Origin: BPIH01 sp042408535
GTDB taxonomy: Bacteria > Chloroflexota > Limnocylindria > Limnocylindrales > CSP1-4
Length of the DNA stretch: 64,000 nt
Direction of reading: 5' to 3'
Assembly (NCBI GenBank): GCA_042408535.1
Contig: JBHORA010000039.1
Location: 3,715-67,714, forward strand
In this document: in pieces, positions 33,614 to 41,765 of the stretch
How the letters are laid out: each line of letters opens with the position of its first letter
Position numbering within the stretch: the first letter of the stretch is position 1
The notes under the pieces: generated by a model
What the model saw: the letters and a program-made list of their open reading frames with translations, nothing else
Told to the model about the DNA's origin: nothing
The model's database searches: none
Made by a program: the position numbers and the translations under genes

Positions 33614-34621
33614 TTACCCCTCGCCGTAGCGGGCCAGGGCGGCCTGGAGGGTCCGGGCGACGTCGGCCCGCAGCGCGGGCGGGGCGAGGACCTCGACGTC
33701 GGCTCCCCAGCCGAGGATCCAGAGCTTGATCTCGTGGGTCCCGGCCACCCGCGCCCGCCAGAGGAGCGAGCCGTCGGCGCCCTCTTCGACGACCTGGGTC
33801 GGATGCCAGGTCGCCTCCTGGACCCGCGCCGCGACCATCGGCGAGAAGCGAAGGACGACCTCCACCTCGGGCTGGTCGCCGATGATGTCCCAGGCCCGCA
33901 GGAGCGTCCGCTGGAGGGCGTCGGCGTTCGGTGGCTCGAAGGTCTCCGGGCTGACCGAGAGCGCTTCGATCCGCTCCACCTTGAAGGTCCGGAGGGCGCC
34001 GCGGTCCTCGTCGTGGCCGATGAGGTAGAGGGCATGGGTCTGGAGCGAAGGCTCGAGGAGGTAGGGCCGGACCCGAGCCTCCCGTGGCTCTCGCTCGGCA
34101 CCCTCGTAGCGGGCCGGGACGTAGCGGAAGGTGACCTTCCGTCGCTCCGCCCAGGCCCGGACGAGGTCGTGAACGTGGCGGTTGAAGCGTGGATCCGTTC
34201 GGCGGCTGGCGAGGACGGTGAGCGTCCGCTCGACATGTTCGCGAAGGGGGATCGGGAGGACCTCCTCGAGCTTCTGGAAGGCAGCCGCGAGCTCCGGGTC
34301 GTACTTGTCGGCGTAGCGGGCCATGAGCCGCGCCGAGAGGACGACGGCCATCGCCTCGCCGAGGGTCAGATTCAGGGGCGGCAGGAAAGTCTCACCCTCG
34401 ACGCCCCAGCGACCCTGCTCGTTCCAGACGGCGGCCCCGATCTCGGTCTCGAGAGCCCGAAGGTCGCGGTAGGCCGTCCGCCGAGAGACGCCGACCCGGC
34501 GGGCGATCTCGTCGATGGCGACGCCCCGCTCGCCGTGGGAGCGGAGGACCGAGAGGACGCGGTAGAAGCGGGCCAGGCGATCGCGTTTCCCGTTCGAGCC
34601 TCGGCCGTCGCCGTCGATCAT
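33614..34621 (-). CDS. WYL-domain transcriptional regulator
   Basis: 335 residues. HTH of the HTH_11 type (VLRSHGERGVAIDEIARRVG, VSRRTAYRDLRALETEIGAA), then a WYL domain with YLLEPSLQTHALYLIGHDED and an R-x-F-K-V-E-R-I-E strand, and a WCX C-terminal domain (FSPMVAARVQEATWHPTQVV). GGAGGAGCG directly before ATG 34621 supports this start. It leads a two-gene unit with the HD phosphohydrolase; WYL regulators and HD nucleotide hydrolases together suggest a nucleotide-linked signal (inference). Divergent neighbours are absent; the gene upstream is on the same strand 140 bases away. Confidence 0.9.
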   Translation of the reverse strand: MIDGDGRGSNGKRDRLARFYRVLSVLRSHGERGVAIDEIARRVGVSRRTAYRDLRALETEIGAAVWNEQGRWGVEGETFLPPLNLTLGEAMAVVLSARLMARYADKYDPELAAAFQKLEEVLPIPLREHVERTLTVLASRRTDPRFNRHVHDLVRAWAERRKVTFRYVPARYEGAEREPREARVRPYLLEPSLQTHALYLIGHDEDRGALRTFKVERIEALSVSPETFEPPNADALQRTLLRAWDIIGDQPEVEVVLRFSPMVAARVQEATWHPTQVVEEGADGSLLWRARVAGTHEIKLWILGWGADVEVLAPPALRADVARTLQAALARYGEG

Positions 34622-34763
34622 CGCTCCTCCGGGCTTGCCGTTCCGTCCGCGTCGGACGTCATCGCCTTCATTCTGCCACCCGAGGGAGCGACGGAGGCAC
34701 TGGCCACTGCAGCACCAGATCGTCGGGGCCGACCGCGGCCCGACGGCCACGACCTCGCCCACA

Positions 34764-35948
34764 TCACGGGGTCGGGCGGGCGACAGTCGCGTCCCGTCCC
34801 CGAGCGACCGCCTCGAGCTCGAGGCGGATGGTGGCCAAGAGACCCGACGGCGAGAGCTCGTATGCCTCGCCGTTCACCGTCGCCTCGACTCGGCCGACCT
34901 GCCCGTCGGCGAAGACCCAGTAGTCGAGCTCCCCGCGCCAGCGTCGGAGCGAGGCGTCGCCGACGAGAAGCCAGAGCGGCCAGACGGCGGACCGGAAGGT
35001 CGGCCCGTCGATGGCGATCCGGCAGTGCCGGGCCCGGGCCCCGCCGACGGTGGCGATGCCGAAGTCCTCGGCCGGGGTTCGGTTCCCCGGGGCGAGGGCC
35101 ACCGCCACGATCTGGCGGTCGAGGTCGGCCCCCGCCACCTCCGCCGGGTCGACGCGGAACCAGCCGATCCGAGGCAGCGCCCGCCAGGCCTCGCTCCCGA
35201 CCCGAGCGGCGCCGTACGTCCCCAACGCGATCGAGGTCGCCGCGTAGCCGCTCCATCGGAAGTCGTCCCCGACCCGGAGCCCGGCGATGTCGACCTCGCC
35301 GATCGGTCGGAGATCGACTTCGCCTGACAGGCGCAGGCTCAGGCGGGCGCTCGGGCTGGCGGCGAGATCGGCATGGCAGGCGGGCGGCTCGAGGGACGGA
35401 TCCGTGGGACCGTACACAGAGCCCGGGACGGGGCGATCCCGAAGCGCGAGGTCGTTCGCCACCGCCGTCGCCGCGACGGCTGAAGCCGCGGTGATGGTGA
35501 GGGCGGCCCCGATGGCCGAGCCGACGACGAGACGTCGCCGCCTGCCGGCGCCCCAGCCCAGGATCCGCCGGGCGAGGCCGAAGCCCGCGAAGAGACTCGT
35601 CGCGGCGAGGGCAAGGAGCCACGGGTAGGCGGCCTCGACGGACGGGAGGAGGGTCTGCGGCCCGCCTCGGGCGAGGCGGAGGACGAGCCCGCCAATGGAC
35701 GGAACGAGGAGGAGCAGACCGAGGGTCCCGAGGGTGACGATGGACGGGAAGGCGAGGCGTCCGCGGGGGACCGGTGGCCAGCGCAGGCCGCTGGCAGCGA
35801 TGGCGGTCGGCAGGCAGGCGGCGAGGCCGACGAGGAGGTCGATCGGGCCGCCGGGCCGGTAGCCGACGAGGACGAGGAGACCACTCGCCGCCCAGCCGCC
35901 GGTCAGGGCCGCCGCGAGAAGGCGGAGCTCGAACTGGCGAACGCGCAT
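34764..35948 (-). CDS. Multi-pass membrane protein with extracellular beta domain
   Basis: 394 residues. The first half has about six hydrophobic segments (from residue 8 to about 175: LLAAALTGGWAASGLLVLVG, LVGLAACLPTAIAASGL, IVTLGTLGLLLLVPSIGGLV and others). The second half is a soluble beta-rich domain with one Cys pair, ending TIRLELEAVARGRDATVARP. Not recognised; the pattern is that of unknown secreted-domain membrane proteins common in this phylum. ATG 35948. It may be cotranscribed with the ABC cassette upstream, from which it is separated by about 100 bases. Confidence 0.6.
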   Translation of the reverse strand: MRVRQFELRLLAAALTGGWAASGLLVLVGYRPGGPIDLLVGLAACLPTAIAASGLRWPPVPRGRLAFPSIVTLGTLGLLLLVPSIGGLVLRLARGGPQTLLPSVEAAYPWLLALAATSLFAGFGLARRILGWGAGRRRRLVVGSAIGAALTITAASAVAATAVANDLALRDRPVPGSVYGPTDPSLEPPACHADLAASPSARLSLRLSGEVDLRPIGEVDIAGLRVGDDFRWSGYAATSIALGTYGAARVGSEAWRALPRIGWFRVDPAEVAGADLDRQIVAVALAPGNRTPAEDFGIATVGGARARHCRIAIDGPTFRSAVWPLWLLVGDASLRRWRGELDYWVFADGQVGRVEATVNGEAYELSPSGLLATIRLELEAVARGRDATVARPTP

Positions 35949-36044
35949 CGCCGGGCGAGTGTATCGGCTCTGCTGGTCCCCGCCGATCGTGCCGCGCTCG
36001 ATGGGCCAGGCCGTCGATCCGCCGCCGGAGCTGGGAGGAGGGGG

Positions 36045-36728
36045 TCAGTCGAGCCCCAGCACGAAGTCCGCGGCAGCGACGACGTGCGGATCGTGGGATG
36101 CAACGAGGATGGCATGCCCCGCGTCGCGGAGCTCCCGGAGGAGCTGCACGATCTGATCTGCACTGGCTCGGTCGAGGCTCGCCGTCGGCTCGTCGATCAA
36201 GAGGAGTGGCGGATCACCGTTCAAGGCTCGGGCGATGGCGACACGCTGCTGTTCGCCAGCGGAGAGCTGGCTCGGGAAGTGATCCGCTCTTCCATCGAGA
36301 CCCACCCGTTTCAGGAGTTCCCGCACGCCAGCTGGATTGTTGCTCAGCGACCCATCGGCCCCCCTGGCGAGGGCGACGTTCTCCGCTGCGGTGAGCGACG
36401 GGACGAGACCTCCGTGTTGGAACACGAAGCCGATGAAGCCTCGACGCAAGCGCTGGATCTCAGCCTCCGGGAGTCCCTCGATGGGCCTCGAACGCCACAG
36501 GACCCTCCCCTCCGTCGGCCGGAGGAAGCCGGCGCAGAGCAGGAGCAGCGATGTCTTGCCCGAGCCCGAGCGCCCGGCGACGCACGCCAACGTTCTCGAT
36601 GAAAGGCTGAGCTCCACGTGGCGAAGGACTCGGATCACCACTCCGCGGCTCGGGCCCTGGTACTCCAGGCCGAGGTCATGCACCTCGAGGAGAGGTTCGG
36701 AACTCGCCACGAAATCGCCCTCGGTCAC
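36045..36728 (-). CDS. ABC transporter ATPase (LolD/MacB type)
   Basis: 227 residues, one nucleotide-binding domain. Walker A AGRSGSGKTSLLLL, Q-loop FVFQHGGLVPSLTAAENVAL, signature LSAGEQQRVAIARALNGDPP, Walker B LLLIDEPTASLDRAS and the H-switch LVASHDPH. GTG at 36728 overlaps the permease stop (GTGA), so ATPase and permease are one operon with translational coupling. Such ATPases drive FtsX-like permeases that extrude lipoproteins, peptides or macrolides, or transmit signals, rather than import nutrients. The first residues before EPLLEVHDLGLEYQ are a short leader. Confidence 0.9.
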   Translation of the reverse strand: MTEGDFVASSEPLLEVHDLGLEYQGPSRGVVIRVLRHVELSLSSRTLACVAGRSGSGKTSLLLLCAGFLRPTEGRVLWRSRPIEGLPEAEIQRLRRGFIGFVFQHGGLVPSLTAAENVALARGADGSLSNNPAGVRELLKRVGLDGRADHFPSQLSAGEQQRVAIARALNGDPPLLLIDEPTASLDRASADQIVQLLRELRDAGHAILVASHDPHVVAAADFVLGLD

Positions 36729-39496
36729 GGCCGTTGCATCGGGTCGACGACGAGGCCGACGAGGAGCGGCCCGACGACTCCCAGGATTGGGCTGATGATG
36801 ATCGTCGCGGCGACGATCAGGACGGGACTCGCGGCACCGATGGCCGTCGCGGTCGCACCGCTCATCGCCGCGCCGACAGCGGCCGCCGGCAGCGAGAGGA
36901 CGGCTCCCGCCGCGAGTCGCGTTCCGAGAACCTGGGAGCGGGTCCAGCCCGCGGCGATGAGCGCGGCTGCCTCCCCCGCCCGAGCGCGAGCGTCCAGGCG
37001 CCACATGGCGGCGAGGGCCACGGCGTTGGCGGCGACGGCGGCGGCGAGGGTCAGCAGGAGGGACGGCTCGATGATCTGCAAGACGGCCGAGGCCAGCCTC
37101 GTTGGACCAGCCCTCAAACCTGCCTCTGCCACCACGCCACCGACGAGCGAGAGCGCCGATGCCGCCGCTCCAAGCCCGAGGACCAGGATGAGCGATCTCG
37201 TTAGACTGGCGATGACGTTGCGGATCCCGAGCGTTACGGGCCCGCGGGCGGCCGGCAGACGGGGCGTCCGAGGGTTGACGTCGCCGGCCTGAACAAGAGC
37301 GCCGCTGGCCTCGATCCGCGTGTCGGTCAAGTGCAACCCCAGGGCGGGTGCCGCAACGACCCCGAAAGCCACCACGACGACGGCTGCCCCGGCAGGGATG
37401 GTGGTGCCCTGCGCGATCCACACGACGAGCCCGAGCCCGAGGACGATGATCCCCGAGATGAGCGCCTCCCCCATCACCCAGGCCCGGATGTTCCCGTTGC
37501 TCCACCCCGACGCCAGGAGGATCGCGACTTCTCTTCGCCGGGTTGCGGCCCGTACCGCCTGGACCGCCGCGGTGGCGACCATGGCGGAGGCGAGGCCGAT
37601 GACCAGGATCTCGAGCGCCCCACCGGTCAGGCCACGGAAGACGCGCTCGGCGGCGCCGAGGGTCGTCCACTCCTGGCGGATCCAGCCCAGGTCAGCAGCG
37701 CCGTTGTCGCGAACGATGTAGCCAGGGACGAACACGTCGACGGGCTGCGGCGAGGAACCTGCCACGATGTCGACGTCCAGTCCCATGGCGAGAATCGCCT
37801 CTGCCACGCGTTCGATCCGAGCGCGGCTCGCGGTGCTGAAGTCGGAGACGCCGGCCACACGGACGCGCACGGCATCGATGGGATGATCGCCGCGCAGGAT
37901 GACCGCACCGCTGAGATCGGTAATCGCCAGCGGCGGGACCATGATCAGGCCCCGCGGGTTCAGGGTCGAAGACATCTCCACCAGCGGCCTCGGAGACGTC
38001 ACCGGCGAAGGCGCCGCCGCGCCTCCCAGCCAAAGCGTGTGCGGCGGATCGTACGCGCCGAACGGCACGTAGGAGAGCGCTTCGGTCGGTATCTCCAGCT
38101 TCGACAAATCGAACTCGCCGAGGGGGGCGAAGAAGAACGGTTGATCGCGTGGATCCTGGGCGGCGTAGCCCTCGGCCGCGACGAGTGGGACCTCCCGAAA
38201 CTCCCGGTACGCAGCCTCACGGCCAGTCGTGATCTCCGGGGCGAGTGGATCGTTGGACGAGCGCTCCCCAGGAGCCTCACCGTCGGGTCCCACGACCCCG
38301 AGCGGTGCAATCTCAAAGGCGACAGTCGCGTCCGAGTCGGGCCTCCTTGGCACGATCCGATACTGCGGGCGCGTCGGGAGGCCCGCCGTGAAGTCGCGGA
38401 ACTCACTGAAGGCCGTGGCCGACTGCACGGTGGTGGTCCCCGGCCAGGGGAGGGCAGCTTTCGTCAACTGAAGGGGCCGTAAGGAGCCCGTCAGGTCCGT
38501 GTCGGCGACGCCGATGGGCGTGGTGCCGGGGCCGGCTTCGGCTAGGGCAGCCTTGAGGACGTCGGAGCCCGCCGCGCCCGGTGGGTAGGACGTCAGAGGG
38601 ATGCCGACCCGATCGACTTCCAGCTGCAGCCTCAGCGAGGCATAGATCCGATCGCTCACGACGAGGGGGACGACCGGCCGGCCCAGGACCACCTCATTTT
38701 CCACTCGAGAGGCAAAGCTCAGCACGGTTCGCGCAAACGCGTACTGGTCGGGAATCGACGCATAATCGAAGGTCCCAACGGTCCTCGAGGTCGGTGGGAT
38801 CCCTGCGAGGGGCGCCAGGAACTCTGCCGTCGGCCCGAGGAGAGCCATCTCCGCGGCAGGATCCACGGCCATGAGGGGGCTCGCGATGGCCGGCAGGGGA
38901 TGGTCGGAGCTGAGCTGGTAGACGATCGTGCCATCCGCCAGTTGACCGCTCGAGAGGCTCCCGAAATTCGTCGCCCATCGCTGGATGGCTTGAGGGCCCT
39001 CCCCCGGGCCGAGCAACAGGAGCCCGCTCTGGCGCTGTACGAGGAGATCGCGGAGACCGTCGTTCGTGGTGGCAGTCAGGCGGATGCGGTAGAGCGTCGG
39101 TTCGGCCGGAGGGGCTGGTAGATACACGACCGGGTTGCTCAGGACGTAGTGGACGAACCCGACGAAGCCGATCGGCGCGGCGATCTCGACCCCATCGATG
39201 CGGCGGATCGCCTCGAGCTGCTCGATGCTGATTCCGCCGGTGCCCGCGAAGCCGATGAAGTTCGGCTCGACGACCCCGTTCGTCCGTTCCAGGTCGAGAT
39301 GTGTGCCCGGCGGTCGAACCAAGAGGTCGTACGCACCCCGCCAGTTGGCGCTGACCTCGCCCTGGATCCGTACGACGGTTCGCTCCGCGACCGAGGCCAT
39401 CGACGCTGTGACGAGAGCCACGACGAGCACCCCCAAGAGCACCGTCGGACTCCGGCGGGTCCGCTCCAGGGGGCCCGGGAGCGTTCTCTCCTGCAT
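36725..39496 (-). CDS. FtsX-like ABC permease, large
   Basis: 923 residues. One helix at the N terminus (about 18-38, SPTVLLGVLVVALVTASMAS), a very large extracytoplasmic domain (about 40-600), then a cluster of six or so helices (from LTGGALEILVIGLASAMVAT on), with two FtsX-type blocks (AATRRREVAILLASGWSNGN; then RARAGEAAALIAAGWTRSQV, the coupling-helix region). The duplicated pattern fits a single-chain permease of the MacB/FtsX superfamily. It starts 24 bases after the secreted-protein gene and overlaps the ATPase gene. Likely exporter of a lipid, peptide or antibiotic; substrate not evident. Confidence 0.88.
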   Translation of the reverse strand: MQERTLPGPLERTRRSPTVLLGVLVVALVTASMASVAERTVVRIQGEVSANWRGAYDLLVRPPGTHLDLERTNGVVEPNFIGFAGTGGISIEQLEAIRRIDGVEIAAPIGFVGFVHYVLSNPVVYLPAPPAEPTLYRIRLTATTNDGLRDLLVQRQSGLLLLGPGEGPQAIQRWATNFGSLSSGQLADGTIVYQLSSDHPLPAIASPLMAVDPAAEMALLGPTAEFLAPLAGIPPTSRTVGTFDYASIPDQYAFARTVLSFASRVENEVVLGRPVVPLVVSDRIYASLRLQLEVDRVGIPLTSYPPGAAGSDVLKAALAEAGPGTTPIGVADTDLTGSLRPLQLTKAALPWPGTTTVQSATAFSEFRDFTAGLPTRPQYRIVPRRPDSDATVAFEIAPLGVVGPDGEAPGERSSNDPLAPEITTGREAAYREFREVPLVAAEGYAAQDPRDQPFFFAPLGEFDLSKLEIPTEALSYVPFGAYDPPHTLWLGGAAAPSPVTSPRPLVEMSSTLNPRGLIMVPPLAITDLSGAVILRGDHPIDAVRVRVAGVSDFSTASRARIERVAEAILAMGLDVDIVAGSSPQPVDVFVPGYIVRDNGAADLGWIRQEWTTLGAAERVFRGLTGGALEILVIGLASAMVATAAVQAVRAATRRREVAILLASGWSNGNIRAWVMGEALISGIIVLGLGLVVWIAQGTTIPAGAAVVVVAFGVVAAPALGLHLTDTRIEASGALVQAGDVNPRTPRLPAARGPVTLGIRNVIASLTRSLILVLGLGAAASALSLVGGVVAEAGLRAGPTRLASAVLQIIEPSLLLTLAAAVAANAVALAAMWRLDARARAGEAAALIAAGWTRSQVLGTRLAAGAVLSLPAAAVGAAMSGATATAIGAASPVLIVAATIIISPILGVVGPLLVGLVVDPMQRP

Positions 39497-39520
39497 CGTC
39501 AGGAGCCAGGTTGGTGTGGG

Positions 39521-39877
39521 TTAGCAGGGAGTTCCGCCCGCCTCCGTCGCCCTCGTGTAGTCGCGAGCGTATCCGGCGTCGCTGTCCTCGACCTCGAGCA
39601 GCTGGGTGAACTGTTCGGTCGTGCAAGGAGAGAACGCGTGACTGTCTGACGAGTTCACGATATGTGTGGACGGCCACCAGAGCCCCGTACCGTCGCCCCG
39701 GGTCCAGAGAACCTGAAATGGACCGTCACCTCCCCACGTCAGGGTCCAGTGCGAGGCGACCCCGTGTGGGTGACGCTGCGTCTCGGGCTCCGCGTTGGCA
39801 CTTGCGGCCAAGGCCACGGCGCCGACCGAGATGGCTCCCAATCCAGCCATCAGCCCGGTCAGGAGGCGATGTCGCAT
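39521..39877 (-). CDS. Small secreted protein in ABC cassette
   Basis: 118 residues. Signal peptide MRHRLLTGLMAGLGAISVGA, VALAASANAEP with a likely cut after ANA. The mature part is about 90 residues and reads SHWTLTWGGDGPFQVLWTRG, with two cysteines near the end (SPCTTEQ and the C-terminal GGTPC), a possible disulfide. It ends 24 bases before the permease gene. First gene of the cassette; could be the exported substrate or an extracellular partner of the permease (inference). No family recognised. Confidence 0.65.
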   Translation of the reverse strand: MRHRLLTGLMAGLGAISVGAVALAASANAEPETQRHPHGVASHWTLTWGGDGPFQVLWTRGDGTGLWWPSTHIVNSSDSHAFSPCTTEQFTQLLEVEDSDAGYARDYTRATEAGGTPC

Positions 39878-39905
39878 CCCGGACCTCCGTCGATCTCAGA
39901 ACAGC

Positions 39906-39919
39906 GGCGTCATGACGCC
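39906..39919. promoter_or_regulatory. Perfect palindrome upstream of ABC cassette
   Basis: GGCGTCATGACGCC, 14 bases with perfect dyad symmetry, 29 bases upstream of the secreted-protein start on the minus strand. Position is right for an operator or a start-site-proximal repressor site. Nothing else supports it. Confidence 0.4.
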
Positions 39920-40203
39920 ATGGTTGAGATCGAGCGTAACGCTCCAAAAGTCCGTCGTCAACGCACCGAGCAAGTAACGGAATACCGGAGGTTCGGTGCC
40001 TCGTGTCGAGGGAAACCCACGACGGGGCTCTCGCTGTCCATCCGGCGGTCGTCCGTGCCGAGAGTACCGGTCCCTCCCGGACCTTGGGGCCATCGAACAT
40101 CGCTCCCGAACCCGGCACGATCGAGCCGACCGCACCGGACCGCAGCGAACCGGTCCGGCCCGGTCCGCGGGCAGGCACCCGCGAACTGGCAGGTGGATGC
40201 CGA
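39920..40203. other. Intergenic, nothing recognised
   Basis: About 280 bases between divergent genes; open frames here are Arg/Pro nonsense. It presumably holds the two promoters. Confidence 0.4.
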
Positions 40204-40647
40204 ATGATCGACGAGCGACGAACCGAGGGGCCACTCGACCCGGCGCCTTCGACCCGCAGCAGCGCTGTCGGCTCGCAGCGCGTCCGTCGGGGTCGGTCGT
40301 CGGCAGAAACCCGCCAGCCGGGGTCGGGGCGCAGTGGAGGCCGGCGGCCGCCACGGCCGGGAGCGCCGACAGCCGTCGCCGGACAAGCCGATCGGCCCGG
40401 GACGCCGCCGACGAGGAGCCTGGCACCGACGCAGGCCATCTTCCGGCTCCTCCTCCTCCGTGGGCTTTCGGAGACCGAAGCGGCGAACCTCACCGCCTTC
40501 CTCTGCGGGCTCCCGGTCGGAGAGCGGCCCTGGCAGCTCCGCGAAGTGAACCAGCTCCTCTTCCTCCGCGAGCTCCATCGTCGCGGCCTCTTCGAGCGGG
40601 GCGAGGTCCCGCCGGGGCTCGACGTGACCCCACCGCCGCTCGCCTGA
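40204..40647 (+). CDS. Hypothetical protein, disordered N-terminal half
   Basis: 147 residues. Residues 1-75 are Arg/Pro/Gly/Ser-rich and probably disordered. Residues 78-140 form a compact helical domain: TQAIFRLLLLRGLSETEAAN, LTAFLCGLPVGERPWQLREV, NQLLFLRELHRRGLF. The helical part has a leucine-rich pattern with a G-L-x-x-x-E-A helix-turn and looks real; I do not recognise it. ATG 40204 is the first start that avoids the upstream low-complexity stretch. Followed at once by a hairpin. Confidence 0.5.
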   Translation: MIDERRTEGPLDPAPSTRSSAVGSQRVRRGRSSAETRQPGSGRSGGRRPPRPGAPTAVAGQADRPGTPPTRSLAPTQAIFRLLLLRGLSETEAANLTAFLCGLPVGERPWQLREVNQLLFLRELHRRGLFERGEVPPGLDVTPPPLA

Positions 40648-40650
40648 CCG

Positions 40651-40674
40651 CCGGTCCCACCCAGGAGGGACCGG
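40651..40674 (+). terminator. Hairpin after stop codon
   Basis: CCGGTCCC and GGGACCGG, a perfect eight-base stem with an eight-base loop, three bases after the stop codon of the preceding gene. No T run follows, so it may need another factor. Confidence 0.5.
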
Positions 40675-40730
40675 CACGAGACAACTGCACATCCCGCCGA
40701 CGGCGTCCCTCCTCCGCCGCCGGACCGACC

Positions 40731-40768
40731 CCCGAAGCGGCGCTCTCCTCCTCCGGCGCCGCTTCGGG
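40731..40768 (+). terminator. Second, stronger hairpin before the SAM-hydrolase gene
   Basis: CCCGAAGCGGCG pairs perfectly with CGCCGCTTCGGG (12 bases, 14-base loop). It lies 72 bases upstream of the next start. Could terminate upstream transcription or act as a leader structure. Confidence 0.45.
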
Positions 40769-40840
40769 CCGTTCGCAAAGGAGCACCGGTGGCGCCCCTG
40801 TCGGCCAAGACGGTCCCCAGGCACCGTATCATCGGCGGCC

Positions 40841-41752
40841 ATGCGCCCCTTCATCAGCTTCCTGAGCGACTTCGGGGACGACGTTGCCGCTGCCGTCTGC
40901 CGAGGCGTCATGCTCGGCATCTGCCCCGAGGCGACGATCCTTGACCTCAGCCATGCCGTCCGGAAGTTCGCCATCGCCGACGGGGCTTGGCGCCTCGTCT
41001 TCGCCCTCCCCTACCTGCCCGTCGGCATCCACGTCGCCGTCGTCGATCCCGGTGTCGGGACGGAACGGCGGCCCATCGGCCTTCGGGTCGGGCGCGGGGA
41101 CGTCCTCATCGGTCCCGACAACGGCCTCCTCGTCCCGGCCGCCGAGACCGCCGGCGGGATCGTCGAGGCCCGGGTCCTGGCGAACCGCTCCCTTTGCCGC
41201 GAGGCCGTCTCATCGACCTTCCACGGCCGGGACGTCTTCGCCCCCATGGCGGCCCACCTGGCGACGGGGGTGCCCTTCGAGGCCGTCGGCCCGATCGTCC
41301 CGCCGGCCAGCCTCGTCCGCCTCCCCGAACAGCGGCCGAGGATCGTCGCCGGGGGGCTCGAGACGGTCGTCGTCTTCGTCGACGGCTTCGGGAACGCCTA
41401 CTTCGCCGGGACGCCGGAGGACCTCGAAGCGGCCATCGGTCCTTTGGCGCCGGGTCGCCGGCTCCGTGTCCGGTTCGGGGGTCTCGGCGAGGCCGCTGCC
41501 GAGGCCGCTGGTGAGGCCGCTGGTGAGGCCGCTGGCGAGGCCGTCGGCGAGGCCGTGCCTCCGAGCGAAGAGCGTGGGCTCGAGGTCACCTGGCAGCGAA
41601 CCTTCGGTGAGGTCCCCCCGGGGGCCGCGCTCCTCTACCGCTCGTCGGCAGGACAGCTCGCCGTCTCAGAGAACCGAGGGAGCATCGCCGACCGGCTCGA
41701 TCTGGCCGTCGGCCTCCCGGTCCGCATCGAGTCCCTCGACGCGGCGAGCTGA
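40841..41752 (+). CDS. SAM hydroxide adenosyltransferase (SAM hydrolase, DUF62)
   Basis: 303 residues. N-terminal FISFLSDFGDDVAAAVCRGV, VVDPGVGTERRPIGL, a GPDNGLLVPA loop, and FHGRDVFAPMAAHLA, which give the Asp-Arg-His water-activating triad of SAM hydroxide adenosyltransferases (SAM plus water gives adenosine and methionine). The fold is shared with fluorinases, but the triad points to hydrolysis. An Ala/Gly/Glu repeat (AAGEAAGEAAGEAVGEAV) from a 12-base minisatellite (about 41487-41560) is inserted in the C-terminal barrel. Next to an ECF transporter operon; the product or a precursor could be the transported compound (inference). Confidence 0.88.
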   Translation: MRPFISFLSDFGDDVAAAVCRGVMLGICPEATILDLSHAVRKFAIADGAWRLVFALPYLPVGIHVAVVDPGVGTERRPIGLRVGRGDVLIGPDNGLLVPAAETAGGIVEARVLANRSLCREAVSSTFHGRDVFAPMAAHLATGVPFEAVGPIVPPASLVRLPEQRPRIVAGGLETVVVFVDGFGNAYFAGTPEDLEAAIGPLAPGRRLRVRFGGLGEAAAEAAGEAAGEAAGEAVGEAVPPSEERGLEVTWQRTFGEVPPGAALLYRSSAGQLAVSENRGSIADRLDLAVGLPVRIESLDAAS

Positions 41753-41765
41753 CCGCCTCCCTCCG

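Noticed and set aside
40841..41752. Fluorinase
   Set aside because: The family's Asp-Arg-His triad residues are present, which is the SAM hydroxide adenosyltransferase type; fluorinases lack that arrangement. No other fluorometabolite gene is nearby.
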